From: Myxococcota bacterium
GTDB taxonomy: Bacteria; Myxococcota_A; UBA9160; UBA6930
DNA: 64,000 bases
Assembly (NCBI GenBank): GCA_028277885.1
Contig: JANQFK010000015.1
Coordinates: 1-64,000, forward strand
Direction: 5' to 3'
Positions 46,643-55,679 of the stretch are shown one piece after another. The translations under genes were made by a program, and so were the position numbers. The notes beneath the pieces were generated by a model. The model did no database searches. It worked only from the letters and a program-made list of their open reading frames with translations, and had not been told where the DNA came from. How positions within the stretch are numbered: the first letter of the stretch is position 1; every line of letters starts with the position of its first letter.

Positions 46643-47802
46643 TGCGGGTCGTGCTCCTCACGGGCAAGGGCGGGGTGGGCAAGACGAGCCACGCCGTCGC
46701 CACGGCGCTCGGCGCGGCCGCCCACGGCCACCGCGTCTTCCTGCTCTCGACGGATCCGGCCCACAGCGTGGGCGACGCCCTGGGCCGCCGCGTCGGTCCC
46801 CACCCCGTGGAGGTGGCGCCCAAGGTCGTGGCCCGGGAGGTCTCCGCCCTCGACGAGCTCGACCGCTCCTGGTCCGCCATCCAGGACTGGCTGCGCGCCC
46901 TGCTGCGCGAGGAGACCGACGAGATCCTGGCCGAGGAGCTGCTGGTCTTCCCCGGCCTCGAGGAGCTGCTGGCGCTGCGTGCCGTGCGCGAGGTCGAGGA
47001 GACCGGCGACTACGACGTGTGCGTGGTGGACTGCGCGCCCACGGGCGCCACCCTGCGCATGCTGCGCTTCCCCGACGCCCTCCAGGTCTTCATGGACAAC
47101 TTCTTCGATCTCGAGCGCCGGGGCGCGCGGCTGCTGCGGCCGCTGCTCGAGCGGGTCCATGCCGGGGGGCTGCTGCCCTCGGAGGACTTCTTCGACGCCT
47201 TCGAGCGCCTCTACCGCGAGGTCGACCACGTGCGCCAGGTGCTGCTGGACGGCGAGCGCACCAGCGCGCGCCTGGTGGTGAACCCCGCCCGGGTGGTGGT
47301 GGAGGAGACGCGCCGCTCCTTCGCCTACCTGTCGCTCTACGGCGTCGCCACCGACGCCGTGGTGGTGAACCGCGTGCTGCCCGAGCGCGCCGCCGGCGGC
47401 TGGTTCGCGCGCTGGGCCGAGCGCGAGGAGCGCGAGCTCGCCGAGATCGAGGCGTCCTTCCCGATGCCGCGCTTCCGGGCCCCGCTCCACCCGCGGGAGC
47501 TGCGCGGCGTGGCGGCCCTCGAGGGGCTGGCCCGGGAGGTCTACGGCGAGCGCGACCCCGCGGAGCTCTTCACCCGCTCGCGGCCCATCCGGCTCTCGCG
47601 GCGCGGCGGCCGCACGCGCCTCGAGATCGAGCTGCCCGGCGCCTCGAAGGAGGAGGTGGACGTGCGCCACCACGGCGCCGAGCTGTGGGTGCGGGTGCGC
47701 GACGCGCGCCGGGTGGTGGCGCTGCCGGCCTCGGTGGCCCAGCGCGCTCCCTCCGCCGTGCGGCTCGAGGCGGGGGTCCTCGAGGTGGAGTTCGAGGCGT
47801 GA
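46642..47802 (+). CDS. ArsA/GET3-family ATPase with HSP20-like C-terminus (second of a tandem pair)
   Basis: 386 residues. It has P-loop LLTGKGGVGKTSHAVATA, switch I STDPAHSVGD and switch II VVDCAPTGATLRMLRFPDAL, a better match to ArsA/GET3 than the first copy. The C-terminal ArsA_HSP20 domain is clear (SRRGGRTRLEIELPGASKEE, LEAGVLEVEFEA). The two copies share most of their layout but differ in switch II, so they may form a heterodimer with one weakened site. ATG 46642 overlaps the first gene's TGA by one base, and its own TGA overlaps the GTG of the next gene. Confidence 0.9.
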   Translation: MRVVLLTGKGGVGKTSHAVATALGAAAHGHRVFLLSTDPAHSVGDALGRRVGPHPVEVAPKVVAREVSALDELDRSWSAIQDWLRALLREETDEILAEELLVFPGLEELLALRAVREVEETGDYDVCVVDCAPTGATLRMLRFPDALQVFMDNFFDLERRGARLLRPLLERVHAGGLLPSEDFFDAFERLYREVDHVRQVLLDGERTSARLVVNPARVVVEETRRSFAYLSLYGVATDAVVVNRVLPERAAGGWFARWAEREERELAEIEASFPMPRFRAPLHPRELRGVAALEGLAREVYGERDPAELFTRSRPIRLSRRGGRTRLEIELPGASKEEVDVRHHGAELWVRVRDARRVVALPASVAQRAPSAVRLEAGVLEVEFEA

Positions 47803-48638
47803 GCGAGCCCCGGCCCGGCCCGGCGGAGCCCCGCCGCATCGTGAGCCTGGTGCCGAGCCTGACCGAGGCGCTCTTCGCACTGGGGCTCGGCGAGCGCGTG
47901 GTCGGCGTGACGGACTGGTGCGTCCACCCGGCCGCCGGCGTGGCGCCGCTCCCCAAGCTCGGCGGCACCAAGGACTGCGACGTGAAGGCGATCGTCGGGC
48001 TCGCGCCGGAGCTGGTGATCGCCAACCACGAGGAGAACACGCGCCGCGTCGTGGAGGCGCTGCGCGCCGAGGGCCTCGCCGTGTGGGTCACCTACCCGCG
48101 AAGCGTCGCCGAGGGGGCGGAGCTGCTCGCGGAGCTGGCCGGCCTGGGGGCGGGCCCCGAGGCCGTGGCGAGCGTGGTGGAGCCGGTGCGCGCCGGCGTG
48201 GCGAAGGCGGCGGCGGCGCGGGAGGCCCGCGAAGACCGTGAACACCGGCAGGGCGGGGCGCCGGCCACGCCCTACTTCTGCCCGATCTGGCGCGACCCCT
48301 GGATGGCGGTCGGCCCCGACACCTACGCCCACGACCTGCTCGGGCTGTGCGGAGGCCGCAACGTCTTCGCCGACCGCGAGGAGCGGCGCTACCCGCGCGT
48401 GCGCCTCGAGGACGTCGAGCGGGCGCGTCCCGAGGTGATCCTGCTGCCCGACGAGCCCTACGCGTTCGGCGCGCGGGACGTCGCCGAGCTGGCCCGCCTC
48501 GACGTGCCGGCGGCCCGGGAGGGACGCATCCACCTCGTGGATGGGACCCTGGTGACCTGGTACGGGCCGCGCATCGCCGCCGCCCTCGAGAGCCTCGGCG
48601 CGCTGCTCTCCCCGGACGGATCCACGGGCCGGAGGTGA
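47799..48638 (+). CDS. Helical-backbone metal receptor (BtuF-like) without signal peptide
   Basis: 279 residues. The fold of periplasmic vitamin B12/iron receptors is evident: RIVSLVPSLTEALFALGLGERVVGVTDWCVHP, KLGGTKDCDVKAIVGLAPELVIA, VTYPRSVAEGAELLAELAGLG, RDPWMAVGPDTYAHDLLGLCGGRNVF and RPEVILLPDEPYAFG. The start (GTG in the ArsA stop, GTGA) has no signal peptide, and no transporter genes follow. It may act inside the cell or be a repurposed receptor. Coupling to two ArsA ATPases is the notable context. Confidence 0.87.
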   Translation: MSEPRPGPAEPRRIVSLVPSLTEALFALGLGERVVGVTDWCVHPAAGVAPLPKLGGTKDCDVKAIVGLAPELVIANHEENTRRVVEALRAEGLAVWVTYPRSVAEGAELLAELAGLGAGPEAVASVVEPVRAGVAKAAAAREAREDREHRQGGAPATPYFCPIWRDPWMAVGPDTYAHDLLGLCGGRNVFADREERRYPRVRLEDVERARPEVILLPDEPYAFGARDVAELARLDVPAAREGRIHLVDGTLVTWYGPRIAAALESLGALLSPDGSTGRR

Positions 48639-48798
48639 CCAGCGCGCGTCAGATTCCCTACGTTCTGAGCGCGTCTCGCGTCGCCAGAGGGTGGGGTGGG
48701 GGTCCATGGGGCGCCGCGAGCGATCTTCTCACGAAGACGTTAAAGACCCGCAGCGACCCGCCGAAGAGTACGTCCGGAAAGCTCGAACCGGAGATCGC

Positions 48799-50334
48799 TT
48801 GGCCTCTCGTACCCACATCCTGCGCGTGCATCGAAGCCTCGGGCTCGGCGTGGCGATCCTCGCGGCCCTCGCGCTGGCCCAGCCGGCCGCGGCGGCGCGG
48901 GTCAAGGACGTCCGGGTCGGGCTCCACAAGAGCTTCACCCGCGTCGTCTTCGAGACCGACACGCCGGCCCGCTACCGCGTCGAGCGCAGCTCCTCGGGCG
49001 AGGTCCGGGTCGTCCTCGACGCCACGGCGACGCCCCGCCGCGTCAGCACCCGCAGCCGGGTCCTGCGCGAGGTGCGGGTCGAGCCCGGTACCGCGGACAC
49101 CACCGCGCGCCTGCAGCTGCGCGGCGGCGACGTCAAGATCACCGAGCTCATCCTCCTGAATCCGCCGCGGATCGTGCTCGATCTGCGGGGCACCGCGAAG
49201 CCGACCACCACCGCCCGCACGGCGCCGGCTCCCGCCCCGAAGGCGAAGCCCGCACCGAAGGCGAAGCCGGAGCCGGCACCCGAGGCGAAGCCGACGCCGA
49301 AGCCCGCTCCGGCCCCGCCCACTCCGCCGACCCGCGTCGAGCCGAAGGTGGAGGTCGAGGTCGAGCCCACGCCGGCTCCGCAGGTGGCGGACCGCCTGGC
49401 CGACGAGGCGCGCGAGGCCGCCGCCAAGACCACCACGCAGCTCTTCGCCGAGAAGCAGACCGAGGCCGCCACGACTGCCAGCGAGGCGGCCGGTGAGGTG
49501 GCCGACGAGATCGAGGCCGGGGCCACCGCCGCCGCCGACGAGCTCGCCGGCATCGCCGAGGCCCCGACCGACGCGGCGGAGAAGCTGGCGGGCGTCACTG
49601 ACGAGGCCGCCAGCGCCGCCGAGGAGGCCGACGCCACCCGGATCGCGAGCCGGGTCGAGCCGCCCGCGGTGCCGAAGCCCGCTCCCGTCGCGAGGAAGCC
49701 GGCCCAGCCGGCCCAGTCGGCCGAGCGCGCCGCACCGGCGCCCGCTCCCGAGGGCTCCGGCCTGCCCGCGTTCCTGAAGGATCCCGTGGTGCTCGGCGGC
49801 ATCGGGCTCGCCGTCGTGCTGGCCCTGGGGATCTTCGTCCACCACCGCCGCAGCAGCCGCGAGGACGACTTCCTGAGCCCCGTCGGCGACGACGAGCCCT
49901 TCTCGATCGACGAGGGGGCCGAGAGCGCCGAGACCGAGGCCGAGACCGCGACCGACACCGCGCCCAGCGTCTCCATGGCGGATGCCGAGACGCCGGACGA
50001 CACCGAATCCGAAGAGTCCGAAGAGGACCAGGAGGCCGCAGCCATGGAATCCGGAATGGACACCTCGATGGAGACGGGCTTCAGCCCCATGCCGCCGGCC
50101 GCCGGCCCCAACGCCGACATCATGCGCATGATGCAGGAGCTCGAGCGCCGGGTGACCGTGCTCGAGAAGCGGCTCGAAGAGACCACCGAGGCCAAGGAGC
50201 GCCTGGAGCGCCAGGTGGCGGCCCAGACCGAGGAGCTCCGCGTCCAGCGCTCCGCCATCGCGCGCACCCAGCGCGCCCTGCGCTCCATCGCGCGCCCCGA
50301 GGACGAGGCCACGGAGCCCGTCCCGAAGGGCTGA
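48799..50334 (+). CDS. AMIN-domain membrane protein with Ala/Pro/Lys linkers and C-terminal coiled coil
   Basis: About 511 residues from TTG 48799, chosen because a signal peptide (SLGLGVAILAALALAQPAAA) follows and CGGAG lies upstream; the frame is open to 48691. Residues ~35-140 form an AMIN domain (VRVGLHKSFTRVVFETDTPA, VRVVLDATATPRRV, ITELILLNPPRIVLDLRG), which binds cell wall or secretin partners. Pro/Ala/Lys-rich and Ala/Glu-rich stretches follow, then a membrane helix (VLGGIGLAVVLALGIFVHH), an acidic segment and a coiled coil (LERRVTVLEKRLEETTEAKE). Likely a periplasm-spanning organiser, possibly linked to the GspAB genes downstream. Confidence 0.8.
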   Translation: MASRTHILRVHRSLGLGVAILAALALAQPAAAARVKDVRVGLHKSFTRVVFETDTPARYRVERSSSGEVRVVLDATATPRRVSTRSRVLREVRVEPGTADTTARLQLRGGDVKITELILLNPPRIVLDLRGTAKPTTTARTAPAPAPKAKPAPKAKPEPAPEAKPTPKPAPAPPTPPTRVEPKVEVEVEPTPAPQVADRLADEAREAAAKTTTQLFAEKQTEAATTASEAAGEVADEIEAGATAAADELAGIAEAPTDAAEKLAGVTDEAASAAEEADATRIASRVEPPAVPKPAPVARKPAQPAQSAERAAPAPAPEGSGLPAFLKDPVVLGGIGLAVVLALGIFVHHRRSSREDDFLSPVGDDEPFSIDEGAESAETEAETATDTAPSVSMADAETPDDTESEESEEDQEAAAMESGMDTSMETGFSPMPPAAGPNADIMRMMQELERRVTVLEKRLEETTEAKERLERQVAAQTEELRVQRSAIARTQRALRSIARPEDEATEPVPKG

Positions 50335-50345
50335 TCCCCGACCCG

Positions 50346-51191
50346 CTAGGTCCCCGTCTCGGCGAGCAGCAGCGCGCCGATGGCGCCAGCGAACTCGCCG
50401 TCGGGGAGGAACGTCACCTCCGCCCCCAGCGCCGTGGTGATCTGGTGCAGGATCGAGACCAGGGACGGGTTCTTGCGCAGGGTCGCGCCGCCGAACACGA
50501 TGCGGCGCACCTGATGGGCGGCACCCAGCCCGGCGCAGATCAGCGCCACGTTCTCGCCCACGAGGCCCATCAGCGCGTGGGCGACGTCCTCCCGCTCGGG
50601 CACCACGCCGTCGGGCAGGCGCGCGAGCTTGCCGAAGTTGGCCGCGGTGATCTCGCCCGCCAGCGCGATCTCGCCCGGGCGGTAGATGTCCGACACCAGC
50701 AGGTCGACGCTGCGGCGCGAGCCGCTCTCGGCCAGGGCGGCGATCTCGGCGAAGTCGTCGGTGCCGAGCAGCGCGGCCCCCAGGCCCAGCAGGGTGCCGC
50801 CGCCCAGCGCGGTGCCGCCGATGCGGTTCACGGCGAGGCCGTCGGCCAGCATCACCGAGGTGCCCGTGCCGAGGGAGACCAGCAGGTGGCGCTCGCCGGC
50901 GCGGGCCTCGAGCAGCTCCGCCGCGCCGCGGCCCCAGGCGGCGAACTCGTTCACCGAGAGGGCGCGTCCCTCCAGGAACGAGGCCAGCGCCGCCGCGCCG
51001 CAGCCCGTTACCCCGACCCGCTCGGCCCCGGCCTCCACGATCCGCTCCGCGATGCGCTCGAGGGCGTCCCCGCGCTCGAGGCGGAGCTGGAGGCCCTCCC
51101 CGTCCCTGAGGGCCAGCTTGGTGAGCGAGGCCCCGGCATCGACGCCGGCCGAGACCCGGCCCGGAGCCGTTGTTCCCTCGGGGCGTGTCAT
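50346..51191 (-). CDS. coaW: Type II pantothenate kinase
   Basis: 281 residues. It phosphorylates pantothenate, the first step of CoA synthesis. The eukaryote/Staphylococcus-type motifs are visible: VSAGVDAGASLTKLALRDGE (phosphate-1), LSVNEFAAWGRGA, LLVSLGTGTSVMLAD, NRIGGTALGGGTLLGLGAALLG and VRRIVFGGATLRKNPSLV. Type II enzymes are uncommon in Gram-negative bacteria compared with CoaA and CoaX. The gene lies between the AMIN and ExeA genes on the opposite strand. ATG 51191 begins about 55 bases from the divergent ExeA start. Confidence 0.9.
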   Translation of the reverse strand: MTRPEGTTAPGRVSAGVDAGASLTKLALRDGEGLQLRLERGDALERIAERIVEAGAERVGVTGCGAAALASFLEGRALSVNEFAAWGRGAAELLEARAGERHLLVSLGTGTSVMLADGLAVNRIGGTALGGGTLLGLGAALLGTDDFAEIAALAESGSRRSVDLLVSDIYRPGEIALAGEITAANFGKLARLPDGVVPEREDVAHALMGLVGENVALICAGLGAAHQVRRIVFGGATLRKNPSLVSILHQITTALGAEVTFLPDGEFAGAIGALLLAETGT

Positions 51192-51245
51192 CGGATACCC
51201 TCTTTCGATCCAGTGGTTGGGCCCCCCCTGGGACCGGGCTGAGCA

Positions 51246-53213
51246 ATGTACACGCAGTTCTATGGCCTTCGCGAGAAGCCGTTCTCGCTGAGCCCCGACC
51301 CCCGCTACCTGTTCCTCGCGGACTCCCACCGCGAGGCCCTCGCACACCTGCTGTACGGGATCGAGCAGGGCGAGGGCTTCATCGCCATCACGGGCGAGGT
51401 GGGGACGGGCAAGACCACCCTGTGCCGGACCCTGCTCCAGCGCATCGAGCCCGGCACCGAGGTCGCCTTCATCTTCAACCCCCAGCTCTCGCCGCTGGAG
51501 CTGCTCCAGTCGATCTGCGCCGAGCTGGGCCTCGAGGCCGGCAGCGGCAGCCGCCGGGAGCTCACCGAGCGGCTGAACCGCTTCCTGCTGGAGAAGAAGG
51601 CCGAGGGCCGCCGGGTGCTGCTGATCATCGACGAGGCCCAGAACCTCGGCGCCGAGACCCTCGAGCAGATCCGGCTGCTCTCGAACCTGGAGACCGACAC
51701 CTCGAAGCTGGTGCAGATCATCCTGATCGGGCAGCCGGAGCTCGACGCGATCCTCGAGTCCCACCAGCTGCGCCAGCTGCGCCAGCGCATCAGCGTGCGC
51801 TGGCGGCTGAAGCCGCTCTCCGCCCTCGAGACCCGGGACTACGTGCGCCACCGGCTGCGCATCGCGGCCGGCGCGCCGCGCGAGCTGTTCTCCGAGCTGG
51901 CCCTGCGCGAGGTGCACCGCCGCTCCCGGGGCGTGCCCCGGGTCGTGAACCTGCTGTGCGACCGGGCCCTGCTGGCCGGCTACGCGGCGGGGGCGCGCAG
52001 CATCGGGCTGGGCATCGTGACCCAGACGGACCGGGAGATCCGCGGAGGCGGCGCGCCGCAGCGCAGCGTGGAGCGCGAGCGCCCGGCGTGGCTGCGCAGC
52101 GCGGTGCCGGTGGCGGCGCTGGTCGTCCTCGGCCTGCTCGCCGGCTACGCCTGGCAGGCGCTGCGCCAGCCGTCCCCGGCTCCCTCCACGCCCCTCGCCC
52201 AGGAGCGCGCCGAGCCGCCGGTCGCGCCCGCCGCGCGCCCCGCGGCCCGGGCTCCCGTCGCGGCAGCGCCTGCGGCACCGGTCCCCACGCGGACGGCGCC
52301 CGCGGCTCCGCCCGCCGAGGCGACGCCGCCCGTGGCCGCGCCGCCGGTCGCGGTCGCGCAGACTCCGCCCGTGGCGGCGGCGCCGCCGCCCGGCGCCACC
52401 CCGCCCGCCGTGAGGCCGGCCCCGGTCGCCGCTCCCGCGGCGACCGCGCCCGGCGCGCTGGTGCCCGCGCCCATGGCGGCCCCGGCGCCCGCCGCCGCTC
52501 CGGCGCGGGTCGCGCCGGCTCCGGATCGCGTGGCCGCCGTGGCGCCGCCCGCCGTGCCGCCCGTCGCGGACCTCGCCACCGCGCTGGCCCGCACCGCTCC
52601 CGCCACGACGACCGCCGCCGCCTTCGACGCGCTGCTGGTGCGCTGGCAGGCGCCGCCGGCCGGGGTCGAGCTGCTCTCCCTCGACGGCGCCCTCGCGGGC
52701 CTCGGCGAGCACGGCCTCGACGCCCTCGCGCTGCGCGGCGCCGGGGTCGAGACCCTGCGCTACTTCGACCGGCCCGCCCTGGTGGTGCTGCGCGGAAGCG
52801 ACGGCGGGTCCCGCGTGGTGCTGCTCGACGCCCTCGACGCCGAATCCGCGCGCATCGCCGGCCTCGGCGGGCGCTCGGCCGTGCGGGTGCCGCTGGCCGA
52901 GTTCGAGGCGACCTGGACCGGCGAGGCCCACGTGGTCTGGCGGGACTTCGAGTCGCTGCCGCCGCTGCTCACGCCCGGGCAGCGCGGCGCGCCGGTCGCC
53001 TGGCTGCAGCACTCCCTGGGGAGCCTCGGCTACTACGACCAGGCGCCCACGGGCGAGTACGACCCGCCCACCACGGCCGCGGTGCGGGCCTTCCAGGCCA
53101 GCCGCCGCCTGCGGGCCGACGGCGCCGTCGGCCCCGTCACCAAGATGGCGCTCTACGACGCGCTGGGCCGCTACGCGATCCCGCACCTCACGACGTCCGG
53201 GGAGCGGGGATGA
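51246..53213 (+). CDS. exeA: GspA/ExeA-type AAA ATPase with peptidoglycan-binding domain
   Basis: 655 residues. It opens with the diagnostic MYTQFYGLREKPFSLSPDP, then Walker A GEVGTGKTT at ~50-58, VLLIIDEAQNL (Walker B), LSNLETDTSKLVQIILIGQPEL and LRQRISVRWRLKPL. One membrane helix near residue 290 (VPVAALVVLGLLAGYAW) is followed by a Pro/Ala linker, a middle beta-rich domain (~460-560) and a PG_binding_1 domain at ~578-640 (LQHSLGSLGYY...GEYDPPTTAAVRAFQ). In type II secretion GspA with GspB inserts the secretin into the wall. Its TGA overlaps the gspB ATG. Confidence 0.92.
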   Translation: MYTQFYGLREKPFSLSPDPRYLFLADSHREALAHLLYGIEQGEGFIAITGEVGTGKTTLCRTLLQRIEPGTEVAFIFNPQLSPLELLQSICAELGLEAGSGSRRELTERLNRFLLEKKAEGRRVLLIIDEAQNLGAETLEQIRLLSNLETDTSKLVQIILIGQPELDAILESHQLRQLRQRISVRWRLKPLSALETRDYVRHRLRIAAGAPRELFSELALREVHRRSRGVPRVVNLLCDRALLAGYAAGARSIGLGIVTQTDREIRGGGAPQRSVERERPAWLRSAVPVAALVVLGLLAGYAWQALRQPSPAPSTPLAQERAEPPVAPAARPAARAPVAAAPAAPVPTRTAPAAPPAEATPPVAAPPVAVAQTPPVAAAPPPGATPPAVRPAPVAAPAATAPGALVPAPMAAPAPAAAPARVAPAPDRVAAVAPPAVPPVADLATALARTAPATTTAAAFDALLVRWQAPPAGVELLSLDGALAGLGEHGLDALALRGAGVETLRYFDRPALVVLRGSDGGSRVVLLDALDAESARIAGLGGRSAVRVPLAEFEATWTGEAHVVWRDFESLPPLLTPGQRGAPVAWLQHSLGSLGYYDQAPTGEYDPPTTAAVRAFQASRRLRADGAVGPVTKMALYDALGRYAIPHLTTSGERG

Positions 53214-54250
53214 GCAGCATCCTGAAGGCGTTGAGGCGCCTCGAGGAGGACGCCGCCGGCGGTCGTCCCCGCCGGCCGCTGCCCGAGGAGTTCATCGCGG
53301 CGCCGGGCACCCCGCTGCGCCGCGACCGGCCGCGCCGGGTCGCGGGCACGCTCGGCGTCGCCGCGCTGTGCCTCGCCCTGGTGGGCGGCTTCGCGTGGTG
53401 GCTGGGCCGGGCGCCGGAGCCCGGCGCGACGGCGAGCCCCGTGGCGGCGGCGCCGCCCGGCGCGGGCGCCGCCCTCGTCGCTCCCGACCCGGCTACCGCC
53501 GCTCCGCCCCGCGCGCCGGCACCGCCGCCCGTCGCCGCCGTCCCCGCGGTGCCGCCCGCGGTCGCCCCGCCCGCTGCCGCGCCCCAGGACCAGGCCGCGG
53601 CGATCGAGGCGATCCGCAGCGCGATCGCGGCCGCGGCGCCGCCCGGCGCGCCGGCGCCGTCGCCCGAGACCGCCGCGCCGCCGCGCTTCAACCGGGTGCC
53701 GCAGCAGCTCTACCCGCCGCCGGCTCCGGTGGCGGCCGCGCCGCCCGCGCCGGCCCCGGTGCCCGCACCCGCCCCGGCGCCTGCCGCCGCGCCGGCCCGG
53801 ACCGCCGCGCGCCCGGCCGCGGCGCCGGCTCCCGGGCCGATCGCCGCCGCGCCTCCCGCTCCAGCGCCCGCCGCCCCGCCCGCTCCCGCGCCGGCGCGCA
53901 AAGCGCCGCCGCCGCAGCGCGCCGAGGCTCGTTCGACGCCCGCCGCTCCCCCCGCCGCCGAGACCCGGGCGCCGGCGCCGAAGCCGCCGGTCCGGGTCGC
54001 GCGCAAGGAGCCCGCTCCCCGGGCGAGGGTGATTCCGCCGCCGCCCGACGTGCGGGTGCTGAAGACCGTCTGGCATCCGAGCCCGTCGCGACGCACCGCC
54101 GAGGTCCGCCTGCCCGCCAGCGGCGAGGCCGTGACCGTGGGCGAGGGCGAGCGGGTGGCGGGGCTGCTGGTCGCCCAGATCGGGCCCTCGTCGGTGCTGT
54201 TCCGTCACGAGGGCCGCGACCTGCGCCGCCGCGTCGGCGAGTCGCGCTGA
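53210..54250 (+). CDS. gspB: GspB-type protein of type II secretion/secretin assembly
   Basis: 346 residues. It begins MSSILKALRRLEEDAAGGR, the short cytoplasmic helix typical of GspB, followed by one membrane helix (LGVAALCLALVGGFAWWLG), a very long Ala/Pro-rich periplasmic linker, and the GspB C-terminal domain (VLKTVWHPSPSRRTAEVRLP ... VTVGEGERVAGLLVAQIG). ATG 53210 overlaps the exeA stop (ATGA), the standard arrangement of this pair. The linker is about 230 residues, long for the family. Core gsp genes are not in the window. Confidence 0.88.
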   Translation: MSSILKALRRLEEDAAGGRPRRPLPEEFIAAPGTPLRRDRPRRVAGTLGVAALCLALVGGFAWWLGRAPEPGATASPVAAAPPGAGAALVAPDPATAAPPRAPAPPPVAAVPAVPPAVAPPAAAPQDQAAAIEAIRSAIAAAAPPGAPAPSPETAAPPRFNRVPQQLYPPPAPVAAAPPAPAPVPAPAPAPAAAPARTAARPAAAPAPGPIAAAPPAPAPAAPPAPAPARKAPPPQRAEARSTPAAPPAAETRAPAPKPPVRVARKEPAPRARVIPPPPDVRVLKTVWHPSPSRRTAEVRLPASGEAVTVGEGERVAGLLVAQIGPSSVLFRHEGRDLRRRVGESR

Positions 54251-54257
54251 GCGGCGC

Positions 54258-55679
54258 CTAGCGGGTCAGCCGCCGCAGCACCTGCCAGGTGACGCGCACG
54301 GCGCGCTCGAGCTCCGCCACGGGGACGCGCTCGTCGAGGCCGTGGATCGAGGCGTTGAGCTCGTCGGAGAGCAGCGCCGGGAAGTAGCCGTAGGCGGGCA
54401 CGCCGCGCTGGCGGAAGTAGAGCGAGTCCGTGGCGCCGGTGGTCTGGAGCGGGGCGGTCACGCCCTCCGGGATCTCCTCGGCCAGCACCTCCTCGAGGGC
54501 CAGGAAGAGCGGGTTCTCCCAGGGCGAGGCGGCCACCACCGGGGGCAGCTGGCCCATCGTGTTCTCGATGCGCACGCTCGGGTCGTCGATCACGCCGGCG
54601 AGCTCGGCGAGGAAGTCGAGGGCGTCGGTGTCGGGCAGCAGGCGCACGTCGAGCAAGGCCTCGGCGCGCCGTGGGATCAGGTTCTGCTGGAGGCCCGCGC
54701 GCAGGCCCGTCACCGCGATGGTGTCGCGGATCATGGCGTTGGTGATGCGGCTGCCTTCGAGCTGGCCGCCCGCCAGGGCGAGCACGAAGGGGCGGTCGAG
54801 CTGTCCCATCAGCCAGCCGCGCACCAGGCCCATGTTCGGCGCCACCCGGGCGAAGGTCTCCGCCACGGTGGGGGTGATGCGGCGCCGGGTCTCGTGGTCC
54901 ACGATGCGTCGGAGGGCGCGCACCAGGCGGTCGCCCGCCGAGTCGCGCACCGGCTGGGAGCCGTGGCCGCCCTCGCCCTCGGCGACCAGCCGCAGCCACA
55001 GCGCGCGCTTCTCGGTGGTGGCGATCCCGTTCAGGACCCGGCCTCCCAGCAGCGGCACCCGGGCCGAGCCGCCGCCCTCGTTCCAGACCACGGCCGGCGG
55101 ACCGAGCTCCTCCCAGTGGTGCTCCATCAGCCAGGGGACGCCGAGCCCGCCGCCCACCTCCTCGTCGGCGGCCGCGCACAGCACCACGTCCCGGCGCCGG
55201 GGCTCGCCCGAGCGCTCGAGGAGCGAGAGCGCGACGGCGAACACCGCGGCCTGGCCCTTGTCGTCGAGGGCGCCGCGGCCGTAGACGTGCCCGTCGCGGA
55301 TCGCGCCGGAGAACGGCGGGAAGGTCCAGGAGTCGGGGTCCGCCGCCACCACGTCGAGGTGGGAGAGCAGCAGCAGCGCGCCCTCGCCGAGCCCGCCCGG
55401 CTCGGTGGCGGCGAGCCGCGCCACCAGGCTGCCCCGGCCCGGGGCCGACTCGTAGACCCGGCCCGGGATGCCGCGGGCCTCCAGGAAGCGCTCGAGGTGG
55501 CGGGCGGCCGGGGTCTCGTTGCCCGGCGGGTTGGTGGTGTCGTGGCGGATCAGCTCCGAGAGCAACGCCGCGGTGTCGGCGGCGGCGCGCGGCCAGTCGG
55601 GCTCCGCGGCGCGGGCCTCGGGCGGGGCGGCGGCCAGCCACAGGGCGGCGGCCAGGACGCCGGCGGCCCGGCGCCTCAT
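54258..55679 (-). CDS. Exported M20-family metallopeptidase
   Basis: 473 residues. A signal peptide (RAAGVLAAALWLAAAPPEARA) precedes a typical M20 enzyme: LIRHDTTNPPGNE, LLLLSHLDVVAADPDSW (first zinc His and Asp), YGRGALDDKGQ, AAADEEVGGGLGVPWLM (catalytic and zinc Glu), EGEGGHGSQP and SIHGLDERVPVAELERAV (last zinc His). It would cleave peptides, N-acyl amino acids or similar amides in the periplasm. ATG 55679 overlaps the stop of the DUF4097 gene (ATGA). It is the last gene of a four-gene minus-strand set. Confidence 0.93.
   Translation of the reverse strand: MRRRAAGVLAAALWLAAAPPEARAAEPDWPRAAADTAALLSELIRHDTTNPPGNETPAARHLERFLEARGIPGRVYESAPGRGSLVARLAATEPGGLGEGALLLLSHLDVVAADPDSWTFPPFSGAIRDGHVYGRGALDDKGQAAVFAVALSLLERSGEPRRRDVVLCAAADEEVGGGLGVPWLMEHHWEELGPPAVVWNEGGGSARVPLLGGRVLNGIATTEKRALWLRLVAEGEGGHGSQPVRDSAGDRLVRALRRIVDHETRRRITPTVAETFARVAPNMGLVRGWLMGQLDRPFVLALAGGQLEGSRITNAMIRDTIAVTGLRAGLQQNLIPRRAEALLDVRLLPDTDALDFLAELAGVIDDPSVRIENTMGQLPPVVAASPWENPLFLALEEVLAEEIPEGVTAPLQTTGATDSLYFRQRGVPAYGYFPALLSDELNASIHGLDERVPVAELERAVRVTWQVLRRLTR

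Noticed and set aside
50346..53186. A 946-codon minus-strand open frame
   Set aside because: The pantothenate kinase starts at 51191 with its family N-terminus; the extension runs antisense to exeA with low-complexity sequence.
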